A stretch of 58,644 nt of DNA from Candidatus Enterosoma merdigallinarum (GCA_018714385.1 DVNL01000013.1:1-58644), one strand, 5' to 3'. Shown: positions 26,565-35,749, counted from the stretch's first letter. Numbers and translations are program-made. The notes: generated by a model not told the origin, from the letters alone.

Positions 26565-26597
26565 TTCCGTTTCCTATAAATCCGAACAGAGATAGTT

Positions 26598-26603
26598 TAG
26601 AAT
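26598..26603 (+). promoter_or_regulatory. -10 box of a leaderless transcript (lipoprotein)
   Basis: TAGAAT ends 6 bases before the ATG at 26610, so transcription should start at the ATG itself. No Shine-Dalgarno. Confidence 0.55.
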
Positions 26604-26609
26604 ACTGCT

Positions 26610-27212
26610 ATGCCCAAAAGAAGACTTCTCCTTCTTCTGTCCGCCTTTTTTCTCTCCTCCTGTTCCATGCCGCAGGACAACTATCGTCTCTATTACGGCA
26701 ATATGGCGATGCCTTCCTTTTCCATTCCCTATGTTTTCGTCGACGAGAAGGTCTGCCAAGATGCTTTCACGCCTCCACAGGAGGAAGGAGAGGAAAAGGA
26801 GGCAACGACCTACTATTGCAACATCGACACCCTTTCCTCCCAAGCGGCAGTGGACGAGTTCTTCCTCCAGAAAGATCTCTCCTACAACCCCGAGGATGTC
26901 CAGCAATATCGAATCCTTCCCCGAAACGTCTTCTATGTCATCCTTTTCTGCCAGATTCCGGGCGGCTATCAGGCCTACAAAAGGAAAGACATCCAGGCCG
27001 TCGACGAGAACGGCAATCCGATCATCATCAGCGACAACTTTTATTGCTATCGTTCCAGACCAGAGCTCAATTACTTCTTCATCGACATCAAGAAGGACCC
27101 CTCCCATCCCAACTCCTCCGTCCGTTCCTTCCTCTTCCAAGTCGACAAGGCTTATCTCGATACCGTGAGGGAAGAGACCATCCGCCCCATCCTCTATGAC
27201 GCCTCGATTTGA
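26610..27212 (+). CDS. Small lipoprotein of unknown function
   Basis: A 200-residue protein with a short lipoprotein signal ending LSSC (Cys18). The mature part is mostly beta-like, with aromatic-rich strands (NYRLYYGN, NFYCYRSRPELNYFFID). No family recognised. It sits alone and appears to be translated from a leaderless message. Confidence 0.65.
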   Translation: MPKRRLLLLLSAFFLSSCSMPQDNYRLYYGNMAMPSFSIPYVFVDEKVCQDAFTPPQEEGEEKEATTYYCNIDTLSSQAAVDEFFLQKDLSYNPEDVQQYRILPRNVFYVILFCQIPGGYQAYKRKDIQAVDENGNPIIISDNFYCYRSRPELNYFFIDIKKDPSHPNSSVRSFLFQVDKAYLDTVREETIRPILYDASI

Positions 27213-27251
27213 TTTTTGCGCATAAAACAGGCCTTTTCTCTCGAAGTGGAC

Positions 27252-27257
27252 TATAAT
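27252..27257 (+). promoter_or_regulatory. -10 box of a near-leaderless transcript
   Basis: Perfect TATAAT ends 11 bases before the ATG at 27269. The predicted leader is only about 4-5 bases, without a Shine-Dalgarno. Confidence 0.55.
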
Positions 27258-27268
27258 ATCTCCGTACC

Positions 27269-27928
27269 ATGAAAGACCTCGAAGCGAAAAGCCTCCGCCC
27301 CTTCCTGTTCTCGTGCCTGGAGAGGACCCATCGTCTGTTTGTCTCCGGCCTTGCCCAGCTTGCCGCCGCTTATTCGGTGTGCCTTGACGAAGAAGGCATC
27401 CCGGAGGAGAGCATCGACGAGAAGATGGACGAGGCCATTCGCATCGCCACGGTTCTGACTCCCCTTCTCTCAGCAAGACCTCTCTCCAAGGAGGCCGTCG
27501 ACGGTTTTCTTCTTTCCTTGCCGCTCTTCTCGGATGTGACAAGGGAGGAGATCGCCTTCTTCTTCGACCTCTTCGCCTCGGAAGACTTCCACGGCTCCTA
27601 TCTTCTTCCCGAGAAGGCAGAGGGAGACTGTCTCTCCTTGTTCCTCAAAAGGGAAGTCGAGCTCTTCCGGCTCATCGCCCTCTTCGACGACATCCAGTCG
27701 GGAATGCTGGAATATGGATTGGACGCCTACCGGATCGAGGATGACCTGGAAGACGGATTCGACATCCTCTCCACCATTGAGGGAAAAGAAGAAAAAGGTC
27801 TCATGGAAGAACTCAAGGCATTTGCGAAGAGGGATGACATGGACGAAAAAGATGCCAAGAGGCTCAAGAAAGACCTGCGGGACCTTCTCCCCCTGGTCGG
27901 AAAGGAAATCGCGAAGAATGGAAAATAA
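27269..27928 (+). CDS. Acidic helical protein of unknown function
   Basis: A 219-residue soluble protein, strongly acidic and apparently all-helical (for example EESIDEKMDEAIRIATVL and GLMEELKAFAKRDDMDEKD). No signal peptide, membrane segment or known motif. Its 3' end overlaps the next gene by 11 bases, so the two are probably translated together and may form a complex. Confidence 0.6.
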   Translation: MKDLEAKSLRPFLFSCLERTHRLFVSGLAQLAAAYSVCLDEEGIPEESIDEKMDEAIRIATVLTPLLSARPLSKEAVDGFLLSLPLFSDVTREEIAFFFDLFASEDFHGSYLLPEKAEGDCLSLFLKREVELFRLIALFDDIQSGMLEYGLDAYRIEDDLEDGFDILSTIEGKEEKGLMEELKAFAKRDDMDEKDAKRLKKDLRDLLPLVGKEIAKNGK

Positions 27929-28418
27929 CGAAAGAATCCTCCCGGATGTCGGGACGCCGGAGGAATGCCGCGAAAAGATGGGGCAGGCCTATGCCTCCTT
28001 TCTCGATGTCGCCAGCAAGTTCGTTTCCTTGGCGGAGTTCTACTCCGACAAGAAAAACGAAGGACAGCCTCTGGGCGAAAAGTTCCTCGACAGCTACAAC
28101 CGGAACCACAAGAAGCTCAAGGAGGCCTCACCCGACGACTTCTGCTACCAGATGGCCTTCTACGCCCTGGTCTATCTCTCCTACATCGAAGAGGTGAAGG
28201 AGAACCTCGAGGAATACGTCCGTCTCTCCAAGGGGGACGACCCGTCCCTTTCCGACTATGACCAGTGCTGCGACTATCTCACCGTCAAGGACGAATTCAA
28301 GGATCTCGAAAATGTCCTCAAGGCCATCAACAACGATATCGCCGAAAACAGGGAAGCGCCAAACCACATCGGCGATACCCTGTATGATCCCAACGCAAAA
28401 GAGTTCGTCAACTCCTAA
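27918..28418 (+). CDS. Acidic helical protein of unknown function, partner of the preceding gene
   Basis: A 166-residue cytoplasmic, helix-rich protein (MENNERILPDVGTPEECREK at the start). I use the ATG at 27918, inside the end of the upstream gene; a longer open frame reaches 27714 but is antisense-like and basic. It has a Tyr- and Glu-rich middle (FCYQMAFYALVYLSYIEEVK). No family recognised. It ends four bases before the convergent glycosyltransferase gene. Confidence 0.6.
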   Translation: MENNERILPDVGTPEECREKMGQAYASFLDVASKFVSLAEFYSDKKNEGQPLGEKFLDSYNRNHKKLKEASPDDFCYQMAFYALVYLSYIEEVKENLEEYVRLSKGDDPSLSDYDQCCDYLTVKDEFKDLENVLKAINNDIAENREAPNHIGDTLYDPNAKEFVNS

Positions 28419-28421
28419 GAT

Positions 28422-29465
28422 TCATTTCATCGCAGAAAGAATGACATCCTTGAGATGTCTTCCGGAGATGATATCTTTCCGCATCTCCTCAACATTCCTC
28501 TTCATCGCCAGATAATCCTGGAAAGACAGCTCCGATATCCGAAAAGCGATCTGTTCGAGAGAGGAAACGTCAAAACCGATTCCTCTCTCTTTTACGATGG
28601 AAGCCAGAGGGCTCTCCGACCAGACGATGACAGGCTTCCTTGCCGCCATGTAGAGAGCGAACTTGTGGGAGGTGTTGATCCGCAGATACTTGCCGAAGTT
28701 CCCGCTGCAAGTCTTTGCGCTCTTGCCGTCCCACACCAGTCCGAACATGCCGTCAACTTCTGAGACGATGCGGATGGGGTCGTATTCCCCCATGAAAAGG
28801 CCTTTGTACGTCGTCTTCATCCCTTTCCCGTAAAGAGAGACGCCTCGACGGAACAGCGCATCCGGGATTTCGGACAGGAAGGAGGACTTGCTGAGATTTC
28901 CGGCGAAGCAGAGAAGGAAATTCCTCTTTTCGTTCGGGACGTCCGGACAGAGATAGTCCCAATACCGATAGTTGACGATCTTCGGCCTTGTGGAGACCTT
29001 CAGCTCCTCTTCAAGCGTCTTGTCCATGCTCGGCGTCGCGGAAATGAGGGCATGGGCGAGATCGAGGCAGGAGGAATCCATCAAGTTGAGAAGAGGATTC
29101 TGGAAACGGACGCCGTCGAGATCGTGGATGAAGAAGACGACTTTCACATTCTTCGTGCTGGCATAGGTCGCGATCTTGGACAGTCCCATGAACTTGATGG
29201 CGAAGGGAAAGTCCATGAAAAGATAGTCCCCCGGATGGCATTTCATGTCGATCTGGGCGATGATGTCGCTCACGTAGCCGGAAAGCCTGGCGGAATTCTT
29301 CCGCATGTTCTTGAACTTCTCGTCCTCGACGGTGATCTCCTTCTCCCTGAGCGCCTCGAAACCCAGTTCGTCATAGATCCGATGCAGATCGAGACGCGAC
29401 TTGTTCAGGGCATTGTATCCGACGCCTTCGACGTTGAAGTCCTTGATATAGAAAGCCTTCTTCAT
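28422..29465 (-). CDS. Gtf3/WbbI-like glycosyltransferase
   Basis: A 347-residue GT-B-type protein resembling Gtf3 and galactofuranosyltransferase-like enzymes. Shared features are an N-terminal FNVEGVGYNALNK segment, VVFFIHDLDGVRF, LCFAGNLSKSSFL at the domain boundary, and SGNFGKYLRINTSHKFALYM followed by KPVIVWSESPLASIV near the C-terminus. Gtf3 adds glucose to GlcNAc on serine-rich glycoproteins, but other members act on polysaccharides. It begins inside the end of the FGGY kinase gene with an ATGA overlap, an unusual partner. Confidence 0.75.
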   Translation of the reverse strand: MKKAFYIKDFNVEGVGYNALNKSRLDLHRIYDELGFEALREKEITVEDEKFKNMRKNSARLSGYVSDIIAQIDMKCHPGDYLFMDFPFAIKFMGLSKIATYASTKNVKVVFFIHDLDGVRFQNPLLNLMDSSCLDLAHALISATPSMDKTLEEELKVSTRPKIVNYRYWDYLCPDVPNEKRNFLLCFAGNLSKSSFLSEIPDALFRRGVSLYGKGMKTTYKGLFMGEYDPIRIVSEVDGMFGLVWDGKSAKTCSGNFGKYLRINTSHKFALYMAARKPVIVWSESPLASIVKERGIGFDVSSLEQIAFRISELSFQDYLAMKRNVEEMRKDIISGRHLKDVILSAMK

Positions 29466-31024
29466 TCCTTGTTGACCAACAGATAGAAATCCTTGCAGTT
29501 CTTGTAGACATCCTTCAGGGAAGGATAGATATGGCGATAGACCTTTTTATAAAGAAGGTCGTAAATCTCGTGGTTCTTCGGGATGGGACGGACGATGCTT
29601 CCGGTCTTCGAGAAGCGTTCCGTCGCCTCCTTCGGCGTCTTGAAGACCCCTTCGGCAAGAAAGGCGGACATCGCCGCGCCGATGGTCGTCATCTCCGGAT
29701 TCTTCGCCTGACGCACCTCGAGCCCGAAGATGTCGGCGAGGATCTGCATATAAAGACTCGAACGGCTTCCGCCACCCGATACGACGATATGATCAGGCAT
29801 CCTGTGCGTCTTCCTGACGATTTCGTCAAGGCCTTCCCGCAAGGCAAAGCCGATGCCCTCGATGATGGCACGATAGAGATGGAAACGGGTATGGGCGCCG
29901 GAAAAGCCGATGATGGATCCGCGGGCATTGGGCCTTTTGAGCCCCGGCCCCCAATAAGGCTGGAGAACGAGGCCGTCGGATCCGGGAAGGATGGAAGCGA
30001 TCTTTCTGTCGAGGAAAGTCTCGACGGGAAGACCTTCTCTTTTGGCCTCGAGAAGATCCGTCTCGCCGAACTGCTCGGAGAACCACCGCAGCATCCACAG
30101 GCCGCGATAGACCTGGATTTCATAGTCGAAAGCGCCGGGATAGGGCGTACCATAGGAAGGCAAGAACATCTCCGGTTCCTTGTACTTCTCGGAGACGACA
30201 TCAATGGAGCAGGCCGTTCCCAAAGATATGGAGGCGACGGAGGGATCGATGGCGCCGTTTCCGAACGTCTCGCAGGACTTGTCCGAACCCGATGCCAGGA
30301 GGGGAAGGCCTTCCGGGATTCCGGAACGCCTCGAGAATTCGGCGGTCACCTTCCCGATTGTCTCCCCCGGCTTGACAAGAGGAGGCAAGGATTCCATCGG
30401 GATACCGAAGACATTCACCTTCGGATGCCAAGAAGGGAACCATGTCCCCTTCTTGAAATTGACGGGATAGTGTCCGATGCAATCGGCGGAGGAGACGGCA
30501 AGATTGTCCGTCATCCGATAGTTGAAATAGGCCGTGAGAGGAACATAGTAACGCATCCTTTTCCAGTTCTCAGGCTCGTTTTCCATGATCCAGAAGGAGG
30601 GCGTGCGCATGGAATTGTACTTGACCGTGTCATGCATGCCCAAAAGCCGGAAGAGGACTTTCTCGTACCATTTGAGGTTGTAGAGGTTCTTGAGCTTCGC
30701 CGTCCTCTGGTCCAGCCACAGAATGGCGGGCCGGATCGGCTTCTTGTCGGCATCGAGGATGACGGAAGTGTCCCGGAAGGCGACGACGACCATCGAGGAA
30801 AGGGAAGAGAAAGACTCGGCATCCTGCTCCTTGAGCTCCCTTGTCGCCTTTGAAAGCGTCTCAAGATAGAAATCGGGCTCCTGCTCGGCGTAGTCCTTCT
30901 TGACGGAAAAATAGGGTGGCTCGTATTTCTTCTGGACATGATGGACGATACCCTTGTCGGAATCGACGATGGAAGCCCTCAAGGACTGCGTACCGATATC
31001 GACGACCAGGATTTTTTTGCTCAT
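29462..31024 (-). CDS. FGGY-family carbohydrate kinase
   Basis: A 520-residue sugar kinase of the FGGY family (xylulose, glycerol, ribulose and related). It opens with VVDIGTQSLRASIVD, the phosphate-1 motif. DKSCETFGNGA lies in the middle, and the C-terminal HIVVSGGGSRSSLYMQILAD contains the FGGY-type ATP-binding segment. The sugar cannot be read from the sequence. No isomerase or transporter of the sugar is adjacent; instead it is coupled to a Gtf3-like glycosyltransferase. GAGGC 7 bases before the ATG is a weak ribosome binding site, and TATAAT lies about 40 bases upstream. Confidence 0.88.
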   Translation of the reverse strand: MSKKILVVDIGTQSLRASIVDSDKGIVHHVQKKYEPPYFSVKKDYAEQEPDFYLETLSKATRELKEQDAESFSSLSSMVVVAFRDTSVILDADKKPIRPAILWLDQRTAKLKNLYNLKWYEKVLFRLLGMHDTVKYNSMRTPSFWIMENEPENWKRMRYYVPLTAYFNYRMTDNLAVSSADCIGHYPVNFKKGTWFPSWHPKVNVFGIPMESLPPLVKPGETIGKVTAEFSRRSGIPEGLPLLASGSDKSCETFGNGAIDPSVASISLGTACSIDVVSEKYKEPEMFLPSYGTPYPGAFDYEIQVYRGLWMLRWFSEQFGETDLLEAKREGLPVETFLDRKIASILPGSDGLVLQPYWGPGLKRPNARGSIIGFSGAHTRFHLYRAIIEGIGFALREGLDEIVRKTHRMPDHIVVSGGGSRSSLYMQILADIFGLEVRQAKNPEMTTIGAAMSAFLAEGVFKTPKEATERFSKTGSIVRPIPKNHEIYDLLYKKVYRHIYPSLKDVYKNCKDFYLLVNKE

Positions 31025-31131
31025 GGGGATGCCTCGCTGTTGTCTTTACTTTTTCTTAATTATATGACAAGTCTTGTGCCTTTCCTTAGCCTAGACGCAT
31101 TTCTTCCGGCGCTTTTTTGACAGACGGCGGA

Positions 31132-31137
31132 TATAAT
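31132..31137 (+). promoter_or_regulatory. -10 box of a leaderless transcript (ClC channel)
   Basis: Perfect TATAAT ends 9 bases before the ATG at 31147, with no Shine-Dalgarno. TTGACA occurs upstream but only 9 bases away, too close to be its -35. Confidence 0.55.
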
Positions 31138-31146
31138 AAACAAGTC

Positions 31147-32454
31147 ATGCCGAATAAGCCTATGCCATATGGTCTAAGGCTCTTCCTCTCCCTGACCGCC
31201 TTGGCCTTCCTCATCGCCCTGGTGCTGTGCCTCTTCCAATATCTCATTTCGTGGATCGAGGCCTTTTTGACGATGGAGCTTCCGAAAACGCCTCTTGCCA
31301 TCTCCCTCTATGCCATCGGCATCTTGGCCTTGAGCCTCTTAGAATACTTCCTCCTTCTGCCGCCCTTCTACAAAGGGAACGTCGCCAGCATGATCAGCCT
31401 GATCGAAAAGGAAAGAAAAGTCCCCTGCATAAAAGGCATCCTCTCCGTCTTCCTCTGCTGCCTCATCAGTTTCCTGATCGGCATCCCGCTTGGCGGAGAA
31501 GGCCCTTCCGTCTTCATCGGCGCCTTGATGGGAGAAGGACTTTTTCTCTGGACGAAAAAGAAAAGGGATGTCTTCGACGGTATCGCTGTCGGTGCGGCGA
31601 CCGGCTTTTCCGTCGCCTTTCTGAATCCTCTCGCCGGTTTCTGCTATCTTGTCGAACACGACGGAAGGAAGCAACAGTGGAAGAGGCTTCTGGAAGTCGT
31701 CTATGTCCTTCTTCTCTCCTATTTCCTGATGGTCCTCCTCCGCTATCTGCAAGGCATACCGGATCCCTTCCGCTACAATCTTTTCCGACAAGGTCTTTCT
31801 TCCATGGAAAGTGCCGAGCATAATCTGCTCTTCCTCCTCGTCCCGCCTTTCGCCTTCGTGGCGGCTCTTTTATTCAAGCACGCCGTTCTTTCCATAAGAA
31901 ACACAAGAAAAGAAGACTACAAAATGCTTTGTTTCCTATCTTCCATCTTCGCGGCTCTTGTCGTAGTCGTCATTCGTTTTTCCTTTTTGTCGCCTCTTTT
32001 GGGAATCGGGACAACGATCATCCATTCCTTTTCTTCCCTGGCCGTCGAGGACGCCCTTCTCTTCCTTTTCATACGCTTCCTGTTCACGGCCTTCGCCTTC
32101 GATTCCTTCTATGCCGGCGGACAGGTTCTTCCTGCTTTGACGATAGGCTATCTCCTCGGCCTTTTCCTCTCCGCGCTTTTGAAAGACGTCGCCGGTCTAA
32201 AGACGGGAGAGGAAACCCTCCTTTCCCTCGTGACGATGGTCGCCTTCTATGCCTCCGTCTCCGATTCCTACCTGACTTCCCTTGCCATCGCCTTTTCCTT
32301 CGGACCATTTGAAACGATGGCCCTGCCTAGCCTTTTTGTCATCGGAATCGTCTTCCTTTTTGACAGGTTCCTCTTCGACACGAAGTCCCTCAGCAAAATG
32401 ATCGTCGAATATGACGCCAATATGGACAAGTCCGAAAGGAAGCTGGTGGATTAA
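31147..32454 (+). CDS. ClC-family chloride channel or antiporter
   Basis: A 435-residue polytopic membrane protein. The ClC signature region is IPLGGEGPSVFIGALMGEG, and the later FYAGGQVLPALTIGYLLG matches the family's second conserved loop. The first Ser-containing GSGIP loop is not clearly present. ClC proteins move chloride, fluoride or nitrate, either as channels or by exchange for protons; the mode cannot be told here. The start at 31147 fits the -10 box 9 bases upstream; the frame is open ten codons further. Confidence 0.85.
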   Translation: MPNKPMPYGLRLFLSLTALAFLIALVLCLFQYLISWIEAFLTMELPKTPLAISLYAIGILALSLLEYFLLLPPFYKGNVASMISLIEKERKVPCIKGILSVFLCCLISFLIGIPLGGEGPSVFIGALMGEGLFLWTKKKRDVFDGIAVGAATGFSVAFLNPLAGFCYLVEHDGRKQQWKRLLEVVYVLLLSYFLMVLLRYLQGIPDPFRYNLFRQGLSSMESAEHNLLFLLVPPFAFVAALLFKHAVLSIRNTRKEDYKMLCFLSSIFAALVVVVIRFSFLSPLLGIGTTIIHSFSSLAVEDALLFLFIRFLFTAFAFDSFYAGGQVLPALTIGYLLGLFLSALLKDVAGLKTGEETLLSLVTMVAFYASVSDSYLTSLAIAFSFGPFETMALPSLFVIGIVFLFDRFLFDTKSLSKMIVEYDANMDKSERKLVD

Positions 32455-32457
32455 TGC

Positions 32458-33945
32458 TCAGAAATCGGCGGCATCCAAAGGAGAATCCGGAGTGGAATTC
32501 TCCTTGATATAGTCGGCCACCACATCGTAGATGATATAGCTTTCCTCCCCTTCCCCCTTCAACGGGAGCATGCCCTCGGAATAGAAGAGATTGCCGGGAT
32601 AGTCGCTGAGCAGATAGTCGATGGCGACGATGTCGACCGTCTTTCCCGAAAGAGAATAGCGATCGGGATAGCAATAGTTTCCGGAAAGGGCAGACCCGCT
32701 GACCTCCCTTTGAGGAAGCATGACGACCTCATTGTCGAAAGGCGAGACGATCTGGATGTCGGCCATCGTGATTTCGATCGTCCCATCGGAAGAGGGGAAT
32801 TCTCCGCGGACGCCGCCCGTGTTGTGGACGGCAAGAAGATTCGTCTCGTCGTAATTCTTTTCCGGCCAATATTTCTTCGCCGTCTCGAACATGGCCTTCA
32901 AAACAAGATTGGCGCTTCTCGACCTGTTCCACGTGCCTTTGATGTAGCCGACCGGCTCGGCCTGCCTCTCTTCGATGAGTGTCTCGACAGTCTCTCGGAA
33001 TCCCGCCTCGGCGTTCTCGGCCATATCCATGTCCACATAGGCATAGCGGATCTCCTCGATCGTCTTGTCGTTCAAATCGATACGCATGAAGGAATACCCC
33101 TCCGAGTCGCATCCGCCCTGGACGTATGGCATCTTTTCGTCGTCCTCGTTCTGGAAGCTGTGCGAATGCCCGCCGAAGATTCCCGCGAAAGGAATGCCGG
33201 AATCCTGGATGCTGTCGGTATATGCCGACCTTGCATCGTCGTGGAGGGAGAGGACGACGACTTCCGCTCCTTCCTCGACGCAGGCATCATAGGCCTCCCT
33301 CAGGACGGAAAGGTCCGACGTGAATTCAAACCCCTTCAAAGCCGAGGCCTTGATGTCGCTTTCGAGTCCTGCCCCGATCGCGCCGACGATGCCGATCTTG
33401 TGTCCCTCGGCCTCGACGACGGTGTGGTCTTCTATCCACTCCGGCCTTTCGTCCGTCGCCTGTTCGACCAGGTTGGCGCAAAGGAAGGGGAAGTCGGCAA
33501 CCTCCTGATTGTGCTGGATCTGCTCGACGCCCCAATCGAACTCATGGTTTCCCAAGGCCATGGAGACGAACGGGAATTCGTTCATGAGCCGCGTCGTGGA
33601 CTCGCCCTTGTCATAGCCTGAGATATAGCCCCCTTGCCACATGTCTCCGGAGGAAAGGACAAGAGAGGAAGATTCATACTCCTCGCTTTGAAGTATGGCT
33701 CCCTGAAGGGCCAGAATCCCGTTGTATTGGCTGTCCTGGGCAATCTTTCCGTGGAAGTCGTTGATGCTGTAGAGCGTGACGATGCCGTCCTCCTTGCCGA
33801 CGAAAGAGCTGGAACTCGTCGGGGCGGAAGAAGAGGTGGGCGAGGAAGAAGGATTCGAGGAAGGAAGAGAGGCAGATGGGACGTTTTCGCACCCGGCCAT
33901 GACCATGGCCAATGCCAAGATACCGAACAGTTGCTTTTTCCTCAT
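32458..33945 (-). CDS. 5'-nucleotidase lipoprotein (UshA/YfkN-type metallophosphatase)
   Basis: A 495-residue surface enzyme. The lipobox is MVMAGC (Cys19), followed by a Ser/Pro-rich linker to about residue 48. The two-metal phosphatase site is complete: INDFHG (Asp63, His65), SGDMWQ (Asp101), GNHEFDWG (Asn133, His134) and GGHSHS. A 5'-nucleotidase C-terminal domain follows with HNTGGVRGEF and SPFDNEV. It should dephosphorylate nucleotides outside the cell so that nucleosides can enter. It lies downstream of the nuclease/ABC operon in the same orientation, fitting a nucleic-acid scavenging role. GGAGGAG precedes the start. Confidence 0.92.
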   Translation of the reverse strand: MRKKQLFGILALAMVMAGCENVPSASLPSSNPSSSPTSSSAPTSSSSFVGKEDGIVTLYSINDFHGKIAQDSQYNGILALQGAILQSEEYESSSLVLSSGDMWQGGYISGYDKGESTTRLMNEFPFVSMALGNHEFDWGVEQIQHNQEVADFPFLCANLVEQATDERPEWIEDHTVVEAEGHKIGIVGAIGAGLESDIKASALKGFEFTSDLSVLREAYDACVEEGAEVVVLSLHDDARSAYTDSIQDSGIPFAGIFGGHSHSFQNEDDEKMPYVQGGCDSEGYSFMRIDLNDKTIEEIRYAYVDMDMAENAEAGFRETVETLIEERQAEPVGYIKGTWNRSRSANLVLKAMFETAKKYWPEKNYDETNLLAVHNTGGVRGEFPSSDGTIEITMADIQIVSPFDNEVVMLPQREVSGSALSGNYCYPDRYSLSGKTVDIVAIDYLLSDYPGNLFYSEGMLPLKGEGEESYIIYDVVADYIKENSTPDSPLDAADF

Positions 33946-34081
33946 GGTTTCTCCTCCATTTTTTGTTGTCTTTAATTATATCCGATGACAAGCAAAGATA
34001 AAAAACAAATCATAAAAAGTATTTCTTGATAGACCCGTTCACAAAAAACAACCTGAATAAAATATAAGAAAGGTGTTTCGA

Positions 34082-35281
34082 CTACATCGGATAAGAATCA
34101 AAAATGAAATCAAAGGAATGACGATCCAAGGCTCGGAAAGAACCGCCGTTGAGCCACTTCCCTTCGAGACGGAAAGTGTTTTCGCTGTAGAAGCAGATGT
34201 CGCCAAATCCCGTCTTCAGGACATATCCGCTTTCAGAAAAATCGACGTTGTCGAAGACAAAGGCGATTCCCGGGACTTTGTCGGCATAGCTTTGAACATA
34301 TTCTCCATCGATATAGAGATCTTCTTTGCTTTCGCCTTCGCCATAGAACTGATAGTAGCAAGTCTTCCAATCCGGCTGGAAATAGGCATCCTGAAGGAAG
34401 AGAAGACCATCATTCGGTGTCTGAATATAGCTGTTGGAAATCTCTATCTTTTCCACTTCCCCGTTTGCTTTTTCAAATTCCAGCAGACTGAACCGTCCCT
34501 TTCCGTTCATGGAATCCGTCTTGGAAACTGCCAGCTTCGAAAAGTCGGCAAGAAACGCCGAAATCTCTTCCGGCGTATCCGTCTCCGTCACCGAAGCGAT
34601 CGTGTTTTGCTCATAGCCGTTTTCGAAGTCCAGAATACGGATACCGACTATTTCCTCGTCGAAGAAGTCGAAGCAATCCGAAACGGTCATCCCGGATTGA
34701 ACGACATAAGAAAGCGTCACGTCATGGTCGGGCATGACAAAAGTATAGAGCCAATAAGAAAGGCCGTTCTCGCTTACGAATTCGCCCGTCCCGATGGATT
34801 TGCCATCGACGAAAAGCTCCATGGAGGCATCCATCAAAATATGGGTCCGGATCTCGACTTCTTCGCCGTATTCATAAAATGGATCGAAATCGCCGAACAG
34901 AGGAAAGCTCTCGTCCTCGATATGGACCTCATATCTTTCGGGATCATCCGGATTCGGCAAGATTCCATCGGAAATTTCATAGGTCAGGACGACATCCTCG
35001 TCCGGCATGACAAAAGAATAGGTCCAGACATAATCCCCGTTGTCTTCCTCACGACCGATGCCTGTTCCGATGGAATCCCCATTGGCGAAGATCTCAAGGG
35101 AAGCGTCGTTCAACGGGAATGTTTTGACGATGACGGCCTCGCCTTCCCGGCAATGGGTCGGCAAAGAAGAGTAAAGATAATCTTCCAATGCCTTGGAATC
35201 CAGATGATAGAACCCCGCCAGCTCACACGAGGAAAGAAGAAGCGTAGGAAGAAGAAGGAACGAAAGTCTTTTCTTGTTCAT
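34082..35281 (-). CDS. Lipoprotein with duplicated beta-rich domain
   Basis: A 399-residue lipoprotein (lipobox LLSSC, Cys19). Two similar modules occupy roughly residues 45-105 and 125-190. Each contains a DAS-E-F-x-G-SIGTG turn and ends with a VMPD-DV-L-Y strand (SFVMPDEDVVLTY and TFVMPDHDVTLSY). The remaining C-terminal half has no recognised family. The module resembles short bacterial surface repeat domains of the B-repeat kind. It follows a small lipoprotein 15 bases upstream, likely in one transcript. Function unknown. Confidence 0.7.
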   Translation of the reverse strand: MNKKRLSFLLLPTLLLSSCELAGFYHLDSKALEDYLYSSLPTHCREGEAVIVKTFPLNDASLEIFANGDSIGTGIGREEDNGDYVWTYSFVMPDEDVVLTYEISDGILPNPDDPERYEVHIEDESFPLFGDFDPFYEYGEEVEIRTHILMDASMELFVDGKSIGTGEFVSENGLSYWLYTFVMPDHDVTLSYVVQSGMTVSDCFDFFDEEIVGIRILDFENGYEQNTIASVTETDTPEEISAFLADFSKLAVSKTDSMNGKGRFSLLEFEKANGEVEKIEISNSYIQTPNDGLLFLQDAYFQPDWKTCYYQFYGEGESKEDLYIDGEYVQSYADKVPGIAFVFDNVDFSESGYVLKTGFGDICFYSENTFRLEGKWLNGGSFRALDRHSFDFIFDSYPM

Positions 35282-35296
35282 GGCTTTTTCCTCCTT

Positions 35297-35722
35297 TTAG
35301 ATTTCTATCCTTCCAGAGAAATCCGGGACTTCCTGATCATAGGATACATAGATGTCCTCATCGATGTTGGCATACAGATCCCCTTCGAAAAAGACGAAAA
35401 GATATTTCCGGAAAGCCTCTTCCCCTTGGGAAAAGCCGAGGCTGACGCACATATCGAAATCCTTCTCTTCTTCGTTAAGAATCGAAATGATATCGCCCTT
35501 TTCGAGATAGACATATCCGACATCCAGTGCCTTCAGGCATTCCTCAGGGAAAGGAAAGACGGCCGACTGAAAGATACTGCTGGAATAGACCGCCTCTTCG
35601 ATCTCTTCTATCCTATGTCCCGTGATATCCTCGAACGTCAAAGTGTTTTCATTTCCAAAACATCCGAAAAGGGAAAACGTCATCACTGCGGTGGCAGAAA
35701 GAACAAGAAATCTTCTGTTCAT
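35297..35722 (-). CDS. Small lipoprotein of unknown function
   Basis: A 141-residue lipoprotein with signal sequence ending LFGC (Cys21). The mature part is acidic (DITGHRIEEIEEAVYSS, ANIDEDIYVSYDQEV). Unknown family. It is first of a two-gene unit with the duplicated-domain lipoprotein and has an extended -10 promoter at 35750-35758. Confidence 0.65.
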   Translation of the reverse strand: MNRRFLVLSATAVMTFSLFGCFGNENTLTFEDITGHRIEEIEEAVYSSSIFQSAVFPFPEECLKALDVGYVYLEKGDIISILNEEEKDFDMCVSLGFSQGEEAFRKYLFVFFEGDLYANIDEDIYVSYDQEVPDFSGRIEI

Positions 35723-35749
35723 GGTTCTGTCATCCTATTGTTTCAATCA

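Noticed and set aside
31118..31137. TTGACA with TATAAT as a full promoter before the ClC gene
   Set aside because: The spacing is only 9 bases, far from the 16-18 needed; only the -10 box is accepted.
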